Source: Mycobacterium haemophilum DSM 44634 (lineage in GTDB: Bacteria > Actinomycetota > Actinomycetes > Mycobacteriales > Mycobacteriaceae). From it: a stretch of DNA of 64,000 nt. Where the stretch lies: contig NZ_CP011883.2 of assembly GCF_000340435.2 (NCBI RefSeq), positions 2,216,687 to 2,280,686 on the forward strand. Reading direction: 5' to 3'. The stretch's first letter is position 1. Each line of letters opens with the position of its first letter. The position numbers were made by a program, and so were the translations under genes. Shown here piece by piece: positions 8,779-17,936 of the stretch. The notes below the pieces were generated by a model. It was not told where the DNA came from. It ran no database searches and worked only from the letters and a program-made list of their open reading frames with translations.

Positions 8779-9480
8779 TTGTGTCAGACTGGCGGTGTGG
8801 GTAACCGGCAGGACTCGCGGAAGCACGTCGAAGCGCAAATTGTCGAACTAGGCCGTCGCCAGCTGGTCGATCACGGCGCAGCCGGATTGTCGTTGCGTGC
8901 AATAGCTCGCGACCTGGGCATGGTTTCCTCGGCGGTGTACCGCTACGTGTCAAGCCGCGATGAGTTGCTGACCTTGCTGCTTGTCGACGCCTATTCCGAG
9001 CTGGCCGACACCGTGGAGCGGGCCCGCGACGCCGTAACCGATCAGTGGACCGACGACGTGATCGCCATCGCGCGGGCGGTGCGGCAATGGGCCGTCACGC
9101 ACCCCGCTCGCTGGGCCCTGCTGTACGGCAGCCCGGTGCCGGGATATCACGCCCCCGCGGAGCGCACCCTCGGAGTCGGCGCCCGGGTGGTGGGAGCGTT
9201 GTTCGACGCCATCGCCGCCGGGATTGCCACCGGGGACATCAGATTGACCAATGACGTGGTCCCGCAACCGATGTCATCGGACTTCGAACGGATTCGCCGG
9301 GAGTTCGGTTTTCCCGGCGATGATCACGTCGTCGTCAAGTGCTTTTTGCTGTGGTCAGGCGTGGTAGGTGCGACCAGCCTGGAGGTCTTCGGGCAGTACG
9401 GCGCCGACACCCTGACCGACCCGGAGGCAGTGTTTGACATCCAGATGCGGCTGTTGGTGGGTGTGTTGACGCAGCATTGA
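8779..9480 (+). CDS. TetR family transcriptional regulator (Rv1816 type)
   Basis: 233-residue TetR repressor. The N-terminal helix-turn-helix is clear at about residues 35-57 (GLSLRAIARDLGMVSSAVYRYVSSRDELL). The C-terminal ligand-binding part matches the WHG-type TetR domain (WALLYGSPVPGYHAP). The frame can open at TTG 8779 or GTG 8797; the first matches the N-terminus I recall for Rv1816, neither has a good Shine-Dalgarno sequence. It heads a group with the VOC and flavoprotein genes and diverges from the DUF385 gene. Likely autoregulated through the two palindromes just upstream. Confidence 0.88.
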   Translation: MCQTGGVGNRQDSRKHVEAQIVELGRRQLVDHGAAGLSLRAIARDLGMVSSAVYRYVSSRDELLTLLLVDAYSELADTVERARDAVTDQWTDDVIAIARAVRQWAVTHPARWALLYGSPVPGYHAPAERTLGVGARVVGALFDAIAAGIATGDIRLTNDVVPQPMSSDFERIRREFGFPGDDHVVVKCFLLWSGVVGATSLEVFGQYGADTLTDPEAVFDIQMRLLVGVLTQH

Positions 9481-9624
9481 CGGTCGCTACCCACGACTGC
9501 CAGACCGAAATTAGAACGTGTTCATTCGACTTTCCCCGGCCCTGCGCGGCTTATTGTGGCAAAGTTTTTCTCGAGTCCGCCGAGCCCTTCTGCCGGCCGG
9601 CAGGCTGGGCTATCCTGCGAGGCG

Positions 9625-10125
9625 ATGCACCTTCCCGTTCAGTCGCCGACACAGATCGCGTGGGTTACCTCGGACCTGGACGCCACGGAAGCGGCTCTCA
9701 CCGGCCTGTTAGGCGTTCGCAAGTGGGTGCGGATTACCGATGTGCATTTTGCTCCGGATGCCTGCAGCTACCGCGGCAAACCCGCAGATTTTGTGGCGAG
9801 CATTTCGCTGAGCTACCTCGGGGACATTCAGTTGGAGCTGATCACGCCGGTCCGGGGCGAGAATGTCTATAGTGATTTTTTGCGTGATTGCGGACCCGGT
9901 TTGCACCACATCTGCATCGAAGCCGAGAGCCCGGAAAGATTTGATGCGGCGCTGGCCGAGGCCGCCGGCCGCGGCGCAGAAGTGGTGCAGCAGGGCGTGA
10001 TGCCTGGCGACATCCGGTTCGCCTATGTGTCAAAGCCCCAGGCGGGAGTGCCGTTCATCGAGATCGCGTATGTCCCGCCGGCGATCAGGGCTTTCTACGA
10101 CTACATCAAACAGGAGCAGCGGTGA
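9625..10125 (+). CDS. VOC (glyoxalase/dioxygenase-fold) family protein
   Basis: 166-residue VOC-fold protein. The beta-alpha-beta-beta-beta repeat starts at QIAWVTSDLDATEAALTGLLGV, and a second half contains GLHHICIEAESPE and VPFIEIAYV, giving candidate metal ligands His and Glu. The first-module metal His usually found in HIAWVV is Gln here (TQIAWV), so one ligand may be missing or supplied elsewhere. ATG 9625 is preferred to the more upstream starts because the domain begins about 10 residues later and upstream sequence is low-complexity. The stop overlaps the next gene as GTGA, implying translational coupling with the flavoprotein. Reaction unknown. Confidence 0.78.
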   Translation: MHLPVQSPTQIAWVTSDLDATEAALTGLLGVRKWVRITDVHFAPDACSYRGKPADFVASISLSYLGDIQLELITPVRGENVYSDFLRDCGPGLHHICIEAESPERFDAALAEAAGRGAEVVQQGVMPGDIRFAYVSKPQAGVPFIEIAYVPPAIRAFYDYIKQEQR

Positions 10126-11597
10126 ACTCCGAACTACCCGCCACCGTCAGTGCGGACACCGTGGCGTCCTGGTCAGATGACGTTGATGTGGTGGTGATCG
10201 GCTTCGGCATTGGCGGGGGATGCGCCGCTGTCAGCGCCGCGGCGTCCGGCGCGCGGGTGCTGGTTCTCGAGCGCTCCGCCGCGGCGGGCGGTACCACTTC
10301 ACTTGCTGGCGGGCATTTCTACCTGGGCGGAGGAACGGCGGTCCAGCAGGCGACCGGTCACCCCGACTCGCCCGAGGAGATGTACAAGTACTTGGTCGCG
10401 GTGTCGCGGCAACCCGACGAAGCTCATCGGGCCAAGATTCGTGCCTACTGCGATGGCAGTGTCGAGCACTTCAATTGGCTTGAAGACCTGGGTTTCCAGT
10501 TCGAGCGCAGCTACTTCCCGGGGAAGGCGGTGATCCAGCCCAACACCGAGGGCTTGATGTACACCGGCAACGAGAAGGTGTGGCCGTTCCTCGAGTTGGC
10601 GGCGCCGGCGCCGCGGGGGCACAAGGTGCCAGTACCCGGCGACACCGGCGGCGCCAACATGGTGATCGACCTGCTGCTCAAACGGGCTGCAAGCCTGGGC
10701 GTGCAGGTGCGCTACGAAACCGGTGCCACCGAGCTCATCGTTGATGGTGCGGGCCCAGAGGCCCGCGTGACCGGCGTGATGTGGAAGCGATTCTCGGAAT
10801 CCGGTGCTATCAAGGCGAAGGCCGTCGTCATCGCCGCCGGGGGATTCGTGATGAACCCGGAGATGGTGGCCAAATACACCCCAAAGTTGGCCGAGAAGCC
10901 ATTTGTGCTCGGCAACACCTACGACGACGGGCTGGGCATTCGGATGGGCGTATCGGCCGGCGGCGCCACCCAGCACATGGATCAGATGTTTATTACGGCG
11001 CCGCCCTACCCGCCGTCGATCCTGCTCACCGGAATCATCGTCAACAAACTCGGCCAGCGGTTCGTCGCCGAAGACTCCTACCATTCCAGGACTGCCGGAT
11101 TCATCATGGAGCAGCCAGACAGCGCCGCGTTTTTGATCGTCGACGAGGCGCACCTGGAGCATCCCAAGATGCCGTTGGTCCCGCTGATCGACGGCTGGGA
11201 GAGCATCACCGAAATGGAGGCCGCGCTCGACATCCCGCAGGGCAACCTGGTCGCGGCACTCGACCGCTACAACACCTACGCCGCGCTCGGCGAAGATCCC
11301 GATTTCCATAAACAGCCGGAATTCCTTGCCCCCCAAGACAAAGGCCCATGGGGTGCGTTCGATCTGTCGCTGGGCAAGGCGCTCTATGCCGGATTCACCA
11401 TGGGCGGGCTGGCCACGTCGGTGGACGGCCAGGTGCTGCGCGCAGACGGTACGGTGGTGGCCGGCCTGTACGCGGCCGGGGCGTGTGCCTCCAACATCGC
11501 CCAGGATGGCAAGGGTTACGCCAGCGGTACACAGTTAGGTGAGGGGTCGTTCTTCGGCCGCCGTGCCGGAGCGCATGCGGCAGCGCGGGCGCGCTAG
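10122..11597 (+). CDS. FAD-binding dehydrogenase, fumarate reductase/ketosteroid dehydrogenase-like (Rv1817 type)
   Basis: 491-residue flavoprotein. The FAD motif VVVIGFGIGGGCAAVSAAASGARVLVLE is followed by the GGTTSLAGGHFYLGGG loop that characterises the 3-ketosteroid delta1-dehydrogenase/fumarate reductase superfamily. The C-terminal FAD-binding motif GLYAAGACASNIAQDGKGYASGTQLGEG is intact. Related to Rv1817. No signal or membrane segment. Its GTG start overlaps the VOC gene stop. A steroid-like or aliphatic ring substrate is possible from the family and from its VOC neighbour but is not shown by the sequence. In M. tuberculosis PE_PGRS33 lies downstream; here bacA follows directly on the other strand. 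Confidence 0.85.
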   Translation: MNSELPATVSADTVASWSDDVDVVVIGFGIGGGCAAVSAAASGARVLVLERSAAAGGTTSLAGGHFYLGGGTAVQQATGHPDSPEEMYKYLVAVSRQPDEAHRAKIRAYCDGSVEHFNWLEDLGFQFERSYFPGKAVIQPNTEGLMYTGNEKVWPFLELAAPAPRGHKVPVPGDTGGANMVIDLLLKRAASLGVQVRYETGATELIVDGAGPEARVTGVMWKRFSESGAIKAKAVVIAAGGFVMNPEMVAKYTPKLAEKPFVLGNTYDDGLGIRMGVSAGGATQHMDQMFITAPPYPPSILLTGIIVNKLGQRFVAEDSYHSRTAGFIMEQPDSAAFLIVDEAHLEHPKMPLVPLIDGWESITEMEAALDIPQGNLVAALDRYNTYAALGEDPDFHKQPEFLAPQDKGPWGAFDLSLGKALYAGFTMGGLATSVDGQVLRADGTVVAGLYAAGACASNIAQDGKGYASGTQLGEGSFFGRRAGAHAAARAR

Positions 11598-11683
11598 CGA
11601 CCGCACGTCAACGAAATTGCCGCCATGGTCGTGACTCCGGTGGAAACCACAACCGTCACGGCAATGTCGGCGCCGTCGCGAGC

Positions 11684-13603
11684 CTAAACGCGCGCTGGCT
11701 CCTTTTCCACCGGGCCCAGCCGCCACTGGCCGCCGCCAAGCAGTTCCAGCTGTTGTTTGTGGAGCAGCTCGACCGCGCGCCGATGGCTGACGCTGACGAC
11801 CACGCTGTCCGGCAGTTCGCTTCGCAGCATCTCGTAGAGTGCGAATTCCAGCCCTTCGTCAAGCGCGGACGTACTTTCGTCGAGGAATATCGCCTTTGGT
11901 TTGGTGAGCAGGATGCGGGCAAAGGCAACGCGTTGCTGCTCGCCGGGGGATAGCACCTTGGCCCAGTCACGTTCTTCGTCTAGTCGGTCACACAGCGGGG
12001 TAAGGGCCACCTTTGTCAGCGTGTCTCGCACGGTATCTTCGTCGATGTCGGCTGGCGAATTCGGGTAGCACACCACGCCGCGCAGGTTGCCCAGCGGCAC
12101 GTAGGGCAACTGCGATAGGAACATCGTTTCGTTCTCGCCGTCGGGGCGGCTGAGGGTCCCAGAAGCGTATGGCCACAATTCGGCCAGGCTGCGTAGCAGC
12201 GTGGTCTTGCCGACCCCGGAGCGCCCAGTGATGACCAGCGAGTCGCCGCAGTTAAGTTGCAGCTCTAGCGGGTCAATCAACTGGTCTCCTGCCGGCGTGC
12301 GCACCTCGACAGCGGCGACACGAACCGTCCCATCGTCGGTCGACCTAGTTGCTACGTGGGGCAACTCCCGGCTGCGGGCATTTGCATCGACGAGCCCGTG
12401 CAAACGGATGATCGCGGCCCGGAAAGCCGCAAATGCGGCGTAGTTGTTGCGGAAGAACGATAACGAGTCGTGAATATTGCCGAATGCGGTCGCGGTTTGG
12501 CCGACGTCCCCCAAGTTAATTTTTCCGGCAAACAGCCGCGGCGCTTGAAGAATCCACGGCAGCGGAACAATGGTCTGGCTGACTGAGGCGTTCCAACCAA
12601 GGAACCCGATGGTGCGGCTGACGTATCTGCGGTAATTGTCGATGATCGGTGTGAAGCGCCGCCCCAATTGCTTTCTTTCAGCCCGCTCACCGCGATAGAA
12701 CGCAACTGCTTCGGCGGCGTCGCGCAACCGCACCAATGCATAGCGGAAGGCAGCGTTGAGCTTTTCGTTGGCAAAGCTCAGCCTGATGAGCGGGCGGCCG
12801 ATCCAGAACGTGATGATCGTCGCTACCAGCACGTAGACGATGACGATCCAAAACATGGCGCGCGGTATTTCGAGCCCAAACACGTCGAGCCGGCCGGACA
12901 GGTTCCACAGGATGGCGGTGAACGAAATTACCGATATCACCGATTCGACAGCCCCAAACAACAGGGTGGTGCCCGTTCCGTTGGACGGAACGTTGGGGGT
13001 GCCGCCGGCGCCGGCGGTGAAGATATCGATGTCTTGCTGGATACGCTGGTCGGGGTTGTCGATCGTGTTGTCGATGAATCGTTCCCGGTAATAGGCGCGC
13101 TGGTCCAGCCAGTCAGCTGTGAGGTGGTCGGTAAGCCACACTCGCCAGGCGATGATGAACCGTTGGGTCAGGTAAATGTCGGCCATCACGCGGACTATGA
13201 ATATGACTGCCAAAATGGAGAAAATTCCGAGTGACATCCAAAAGCCATGCACGCCTGACTGTTTGACCAGGTCGCTCTGTGCGCCGGCGCCTTCGAAGGC
13301 CGCTTGCAGCGCGTTATACAAGTCTTTGCTTTGGTAGCTGAACAAAACGTTCAACCGCACGCTGGTGACGACCGAGAGCAGCAGCACAGCCAGCATTAGC
13401 CACACCCCGACCGACTGCGGGCCGATGAAGTAGCCGCGGGTAATCCGCCAGTACTGGCGGCCCCAGCGGGTGGTGAAGCTGAGCACCACCAAGACGACGA
13501 CGACGCACACAGCACTGATCGCCCATGCCTTGGCGATCCACCACAACGAGTCTGGCAGCGCGTGGCCCCAGTCGATAGATGGCTGGAATAGGCTTAACTC
13601 CAC
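11684..13603 (-). CDS. bacA: BacA/SbmA-like ABC transporter (fused permease-ATPase)
   Basis: 639-residue exporter-fold importer equivalent to Rv1819c. The N-terminal 350 residues carry about six membrane helices (for example AVCVVVVLVVLSF and VWLMLAVLLLSVVTSV) with the SbmA/BacA-type domain. The ATPase domain follows with Walker A GRSGVGKTT (about residue 460), signature LSPGEQQRVAFAR and Walker B KAIFLDESTSALDE. In M. tuberculosis this protein takes up vitamin B12, bleomycin and antimicrobial peptides; this is literature knowledge. Full length, no disruption. It converges on the flavoprotein gene (86 bases apart) and diverges from ilvG. Confidence 0.93.
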   Translation of the reverse strand: MELSLFQPSIDWGHALPDSLWWIAKAWAISAVCVVVVLVVLSFTTRWGRQYWRITRGYFIGPQSVGVWLMLAVLLLSVVTSVRLNVLFSYQSKDLYNALQAAFEGAGAQSDLVKQSGVHGFWMSLGIFSILAVIFIVRVMADIYLTQRFIIAWRVWLTDHLTADWLDQRAYYRERFIDNTIDNPDQRIQQDIDIFTAGAGGTPNVPSNGTGTTLLFGAVESVISVISFTAILWNLSGRLDVFGLEIPRAMFWIVIVYVLVATIITFWIGRPLIRLSFANEKLNAAFRYALVRLRDAAEAVAFYRGERAERKQLGRRFTPIIDNYRRYVSRTIGFLGWNASVSQTIVPLPWILQAPRLFAGKINLGDVGQTATAFGNIHDSLSFFRNNYAAFAAFRAAIIRLHGLVDANARSRELPHVATRSTDDGTVRVAAVEVRTPAGDQLIDPLELQLNCGDSLVITGRSGVGKTTLLRSLAELWPYASGTLSRPDGENETMFLSQLPYVPLGNLRGVVCYPNSPADIDEDTVRDTLTKVALTPLCDRLDEERDWAKVLSPGEQQRVAFARILLTKPKAIFLDESTSALDEGLEFALYEMLRSELPDSVVVSVSHRRAVELLHKQQLELLGGGQWRLGPVEKEPARV

Positions 13604-13692
13604 GTTGACGTCTCCTCGCGGCCGGGCGCCGAAAGCACCTCATCAGAAATCTTCCGGCGAAGGTACCCGAAAGTCGTGGATAGGCTGCCGAT

Positions 13693-15339
13693 ATGAGCAC
13701 CGATCCCGTCCTGGCCCATAGCATTCACGCCGGCCAGCTCATTGCACGCCGACTCAAAGCCAGCGGTGTCGACACCGTCTTCACGTTGTCAGGCGGGCAT
13801 CTGTTTTCCATTTACGACGGTTGCCGCAGCGAGGGTATCCGGCTCATCGACACTCGCCACGAGCAGACGGCGGCCTTCGCCGCCGAGGGCTGGTCGAAAG
13901 TGACCAGGCAGCCAGGTGTGGCCGTGCTCACCGCGGGGCCGGGCGTCACCAACGCAATGAGCGCGATGGCGGCGGCGCAGCAGAACCAGTCGCCGCTGGT
14001 GGTGCTCGGCGGCCGGGCACCCGCACTGCGATGGGGTATGGGCTCGTTACAAGAGATCGACCATGTGCCGTTCGTGACGCCGTTAGCCCGTTTCGCCGCC
14101 ACCGCGCAGTCGGCGGATGCCGCGGGTCGGCTTGTCGACGAAGCATTGCAGGCTGCGGTGGGTGCCCCGTCCGGAGTGGGTTTTGTCGACGTCCCGATGG
14201 ACCACGCGTTTTCCATGGCTGACGACCTTGGCGGTGGCCCCGGCGCTTTGACCAACCTGCCCGCAGCTCCCGCTGCCGACCCCGAAGCCCTGGACCGGGC
14301 TGCCGGCCTGCTAGCCGCGGCGCATCGGCCGGTGATCATGGCCGGGACCAACGTCTGGTGGGGGCACGCCGAGGCCGCGCTACTACGTCTGGCCGAGGAA
14401 CGCCAGATCCCGGTGCTGATGAACGGGATGGCTCGCGGCGTCGTGCCCGCCGACCACCCGTTGGCCTTCTCACGGGCACGGGGAAAAGCATTGGGTGAAG
14501 CAGACGTGGCGCTGGTTGTCGGGGTGCCGATGGATTTCCGGCTGGGCTTCGGCAAGGTGTTCGGGCCGCAAACACAGCTCGTCGTGGCAGACCGCGCTGA
14601 ACCCGATCGCGACTATCCGCGGCCCGTCGCGGCCGGGCTCTACGGGGATTTGCCGGGTATCCTCTCGGCGCTGGCTGTCGTCGGTGGGACCGGCCATCAG
14701 GACTGGACCCGTGCGCTGCGGACGGCCGAGACGACCGCGCGTGACCTTGAAAAAGCTGAGCTGGGCGACGACCGGATCCCACTGCATCCGATGCGGGTGT
14801 ACGCCGAGCTGGCGTCGCTGCTGGACCGCGACGCCATCGTGGTGATCGACGCCGGTGATTTCGGGTCGTACGCCGGCCGGGTGATCGACAGCTATCTGCC
14901 GGGCTGCTGGTTGGACAGCGGGCCATTCGGCTGCCTGGGTTCGGGCCCTGGCTATGCCCTGGCCGCCAAACTGGCCCGGCCCGACCGTCAAGTCGTCCTG
15001 CTGCAAGGCGACGGCGCGTTTGGCTTCAGCGGCATGGAGTGGGACACCCTGGTCCGGCATCAGGTGTCCGTCGTGTCGGTGATCGGCAACAACGGAATCT
15101 GGGGCTTGGAGAAACACCCGATGGAAGCGTTGTACGGCTACTCGGTGGTGGCGGAGCTCCGCCCGGGTACCCGCTATGACGAGGTGGTCCGCGCCCTCGG
15201 CGGTTACGGCGAGCTGGTGTCGGCGCCCGGTGAGCTTCGGCCCGCACTGGAACGTGCTTTCGCCAGCGGTCTGCCGTCGGTCGTGAATGTGCTGACCGAT
15301 CCGAGCGTCGCCTACCCTCGCCGATCCAACCTGGCTTAG
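13693..15339 (+). CDS. ilvG: Acetolactate synthase-like ThDP-dependent enzyme
   Basis: 548-residue ThDP enzyme equivalent to Rv1820 (IlvG). The catalytic Glu that activates ThDP is at about residue 57 (RHEQTAAFAAEGW). The C-terminal ThDP/Mg2+ motif runs from GDGAFGFSGMEWDTL to GNNG. The three domains (PYR, central FAD-like, PP) are all present. Assigned to branched-chain amino acid synthesis by annotation of its relatives, but no regulatory-subunit gene is nearby and substrate specificity (acetolactate synthase versus another 2-oxoacid decarboxylase/ligase) cannot be fixed from sequence. Divergent from bacA with a short shared promoter region (13604-13692). Confidence 0.88.
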   Translation: MSTDPVLAHSIHAGQLIARRLKASGVDTVFTLSGGHLFSIYDGCRSEGIRLIDTRHEQTAAFAAEGWSKVTRQPGVAVLTAGPGVTNAMSAMAAAQQNQSPLVVLGGRAPALRWGMGSLQEIDHVPFVTPLARFAATAQSADAAGRLVDEALQAAVGAPSGVGFVDVPMDHAFSMADDLGGGPGALTNLPAAPAADPEALDRAAGLLAAAHRPVIMAGTNVWWGHAEAALLRLAEERQIPVLMNGMARGVVPADHPLAFSRARGKALGEADVALVVGVPMDFRLGFGKVFGPQTQLVVADRAEPDRDYPRPVAAGLYGDLPGILSALAVVGGTGHQDWTRALRTAETTARDLEKAELGDDRIPLHPMRVYAELASLLDRDAIVVIDAGDFGSYAGRVIDSYLPGCWLDSGPFGCLGSGPGYALAAKLARPDRQVVLLQGDGAFGFSGMEWDTLVRHQVSVVSVIGNNGIWGLEKHPMEALYGYSVVAELRPGTRYDEVVRALGGYGELVSAPGELRPALERAFASGLPSVVNVLTDPSVAYPRRSNLA

Positions 15340-15447
15340 ATCAGGCCCGCTGGCCCGCGAGGGTGCACAGTTGCACGCCGGCGCCCGGCGTGTCGCGGGC
15401 AGCCTACGCACGCTCGCGCCGCTGTAGACGTCGCGTACCGTTGACCT

Positions 15448-17784
15448 GTGTCTAAGACGACCCGCACTCAGCCTGGCCGGCTGAGCAGCCGATTTTGGCG
15501 GCTACTCGGCGCCAGCACGGAACAGAACCTAAGCCGCTCTCTCGCCGAGGTCACTTCCGCGGCGGCGTACGACAAGGAAGCTGCCGATCTGGGCGATGAG
15601 CAGCTGCGTAAGGCGTGCGGGCTGCTCAACCTCAACGATCTCGCGGATTCCGACGACATCCCCCAGTTCCTTGCCATCGCCCGGGAAGCATCAGAGCGGT
15701 CAACGGGATTGCGGCCGTTTGATGTTCAGTTACTGGGCGCGCTCCGCATGCTTGCCGGTGACGTGATCGAGATGGCCACCGGTGAGGGCAAAACCCTCGC
15801 CGGCGCGATTGCGGCGGCCGGATACGCCCTTGCCGGCCGGCATGTGCACGTCGTGACGATCAACGATTATCTGGCCCGTCGTGATGCGGAGTGGATGGGC
15901 CCGCTGCTCGAGGCGATGGGCCTGACGGTGGGCTGGATCACCGCGGAGTCAACAAGCGAGGACCGCAAGGCTGCCTACAGCTGCGACGTCACCTACGCCT
16001 CGGTCAACGAGATCGGCTTTGATGTGCTGCGCGATCAGCTGGTGACCGACGTCGACGACCTGGTATCGCCTAATCCTGATGTGGCCCTGATCGACGAGGC
16101 CGACTCGGTGCTGGTCGATGAAGCGCTGGTGCCGCTCGTGTTGGCCGGCACCACACACCGGGAGACGCCGCGGCTCGAGATCATCAAGCTGGTCGGTGAG
16201 CTGGTCGGCGGCTCTGACGCCGACGAATACTTTGCCACCGACTCCGACAGCCGCAACGTTCATCTGACCGATGTCGGAGCCCGCAAGGTCGAAAAGGCGC
16301 TCGGCGGCATCGATCTGTACTCCGAGGAGCACGTCGGCACCACCCTGACCGAGGTCAACGTCGCATTGCACGCGCATGTCCTGTTGCAGCGCGACGTGCA
16401 CTACATCGTCCGAGACGACGCGGTGCACCTGATCAACGCCTCCCGCGGACGCATTGCACAGCTGCAGCGCTGGCCGGACGGCCTGCAGGCCGCGGTCGAG
16501 GCTAAGGAGGGCATCGAGACCACCGAGACCGGTGAGGTGCTCGACACCATCACGGTGCAGGCGCTGATCAACCGCTACGCGACCGTGTGCGGCATGACCG
16601 GCACCGCACTGGCCGCCGGTGAGCAGCTGCGCCAGTTCTACAAGCTTGGTGTTTCACCGATACCGCCGAATACTCCCAATATTCGCGAGGACGAATCGGA
16701 CCGGGTCTACATCACCGCTGCCGCCAAGAACGACGCGATCGTGGCGCACCTCGCTGAGGTGCACGAAACGGGTCAACCGGTGCTGGTCGGGACCCGCGAC
16801 GTTGCCGAATCCGAGGAGCTGCATGAGCGGCTGCTACGCCGCGGGGTGCCCGCGGTCGTGCTCAACGCCAAAAACGATGCCGAAGAGGCGCAGGTCATCG
16901 CGGAGGCCGGCAAATTCGGTGCGGTCACCGTGTCCACCCAGATGGCCGGGCGCGGCACCGATATCCGCCTCGGTGGGTCCGACGAAACCGACCACGACAG
17001 GGTCGCCGAGCTGGGTGGGCTGCACGTCGTCGGCACCGGGCGGCACCATACCGAGCGGCTGGACAACCAGTTGCGTGGCCGGGCCGGGCGCCAGGGCGAC
17101 CCGGGATCGTCGGTGTTCTTCTCCAGCTGGGAAGACGATGTCGTCGCGGCCAATCTCGAGCGCAACAAGTTGCCGATGCAGACCAACGAGGACGGCCGCA
17201 TCATCAGCCCCAAGACCAGTGGTTTGCTGGATCATGCCCAGCGCGTCGCGGAAGGTCGGCTGCTGGACGTGCACGCGAATACCTGGCGCTACAACCAGTT
17301 GATCGCCCAGCAGCGTGCCATCATCGTGGATCGGCGAAACACGTTGCTGCGTAGCGCAACCGCGCGGGAAGAGCTCGCAGAGCTGGCACCCAAGCGTTAC
17401 CAGGAGCTGGCTCAGGACGTGTCCGAAGAACGTCTCGAGACGATCTGCCGACTGATCATGCTGTACCACCTCGACCGTGGCTGGGCCGATCATCTGGCGT
17501 ATCTAGCCGACATCCGCGAAAGCATCCATTTGCGCGCGCTCGGCCGGCAGAACCCGCTGGACGAATTTCACCGATTGGCGGTCGACGCGTTTGCTTCGCT
17601 GGCCGCCGACGCGATCGAGGCCGCCCAGCAGACGTTTGAAACCGCCAATGTTCTCGACGAGGAGCCGGGACTGGACCTGTCCAAGCTGGCGCGGCCGACG
17701 TCGACGTGGACCTACATGGTCAACGACAACCCACTGTCCGACGACACCCTTTCCACCTTGAGCCTGCCCGGGGTCTTCCGCTGA
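15448..17784 (+). CDS. secA2: Accessory Sec translocase ATPase SecA2
   Basis: 778-residue SecA2, shorter than SecA1 and ending without the C-terminal zinc-binding linker (ends LSLPGVFR). Walker A MATGEGKT is at 109-116, the DEAD-type box appears as LIDEADSV, and the motif VI region is LDNQLRGRAGRQGDPGSS. SecA2 exports a subset of proteins lacking classical signals and is needed for phagosome maturation arrest in M. tuberculosis. Start GTG 15448 gives MSKTTRTQPGRLSSRFWRLL; the M. tuberculosis annotation begins about 30 residues earlier, but that extension is not supported here. Confidence 0.95.
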   Translation: MSKTTRTQPGRLSSRFWRLLGASTEQNLSRSLAEVTSAAAYDKEAADLGDEQLRKACGLLNLNDLADSDDIPQFLAIAREASERSTGLRPFDVQLLGALRMLAGDVIEMATGEGKTLAGAIAAAGYALAGRHVHVVTINDYLARRDAEWMGPLLEAMGLTVGWITAESTSEDRKAAYSCDVTYASVNEIGFDVLRDQLVTDVDDLVSPNPDVALIDEADSVLVDEALVPLVLAGTTHRETPRLEIIKLVGELVGGSDADEYFATDSDSRNVHLTDVGARKVEKALGGIDLYSEEHVGTTLTEVNVALHAHVLLQRDVHYIVRDDAVHLINASRGRIAQLQRWPDGLQAAVEAKEGIETTETGEVLDTITVQALINRYATVCGMTGTALAAGEQLRQFYKLGVSPIPPNTPNIREDESDRVYITAAAKNDAIVAHLAEVHETGQPVLVGTRDVAESEELHERLLRRGVPAVVLNAKNDAEEAQVIAEAGKFGAVTVSTQMAGRGTDIRLGGSDETDHDRVAELGGLHVVGTGRHHTERLDNQLRGRAGRQGDPGSSVFFSSWEDDVVAANLERNKLPMQTNEDGRIISPKTSGLLDHAQRVAEGRLLDVHANTWRYNQLIAQQRAIIVDRRNTLLRSATAREELAELAPKRYQELAQDVSEERLETICRLIMLYHLDRGWADHLAYLADIRESIHLRALGRQNPLDEFHRLAVDAFASLAADAIEAAQQTFETANVLDEEPGLDLSKLARPTSTWTYMVNDNPLSDDTLSTLSLPGVFR

Positions 17785-17850
17785 GGTCCGATCGCCCTCG
17801 GCCTGTTCCCCGGACCGTCATGTCACCGGGCTGGGCCTGATTGCCCGGCT

Positions 17851-17885
17851 CGCCCCCTCGCCGCTGCACGGCTGTAGGTACCCCC
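17851..17885. repeat. Diverged copy of a short intergenic hairpin repeat
   Basis: The sequence CCCTCGCCGCTGCACGGC in the secA2-pgsA2 gap matches the core of the repeats at 23.35 and 44.4 kb (CCCTCGCCGCTACACGGC there), including the small CGCCG-N5-CGGC hairpin, and then diverges. It is a partial match only. Confidence 0.4.
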
Positions 17886-17936
17886 ACCTCAGTCCACGCT
17901 GCGGACTGCATCGGCGCCGAGCTAAGGTCACGGCTC

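Noticed and set aside
10299..11336. 345-codon minus-strand frame opposite the flavoprotein
   Set aside because: Shadow frame; the plus-strand flavoprotein has intact FAD motifs.
11598..11683. Imperfect dyad between the flavoprotein and bacA stops
   Set aside because: CGTGAC/GTCACG pair with a long loop; too weak to call a terminator.
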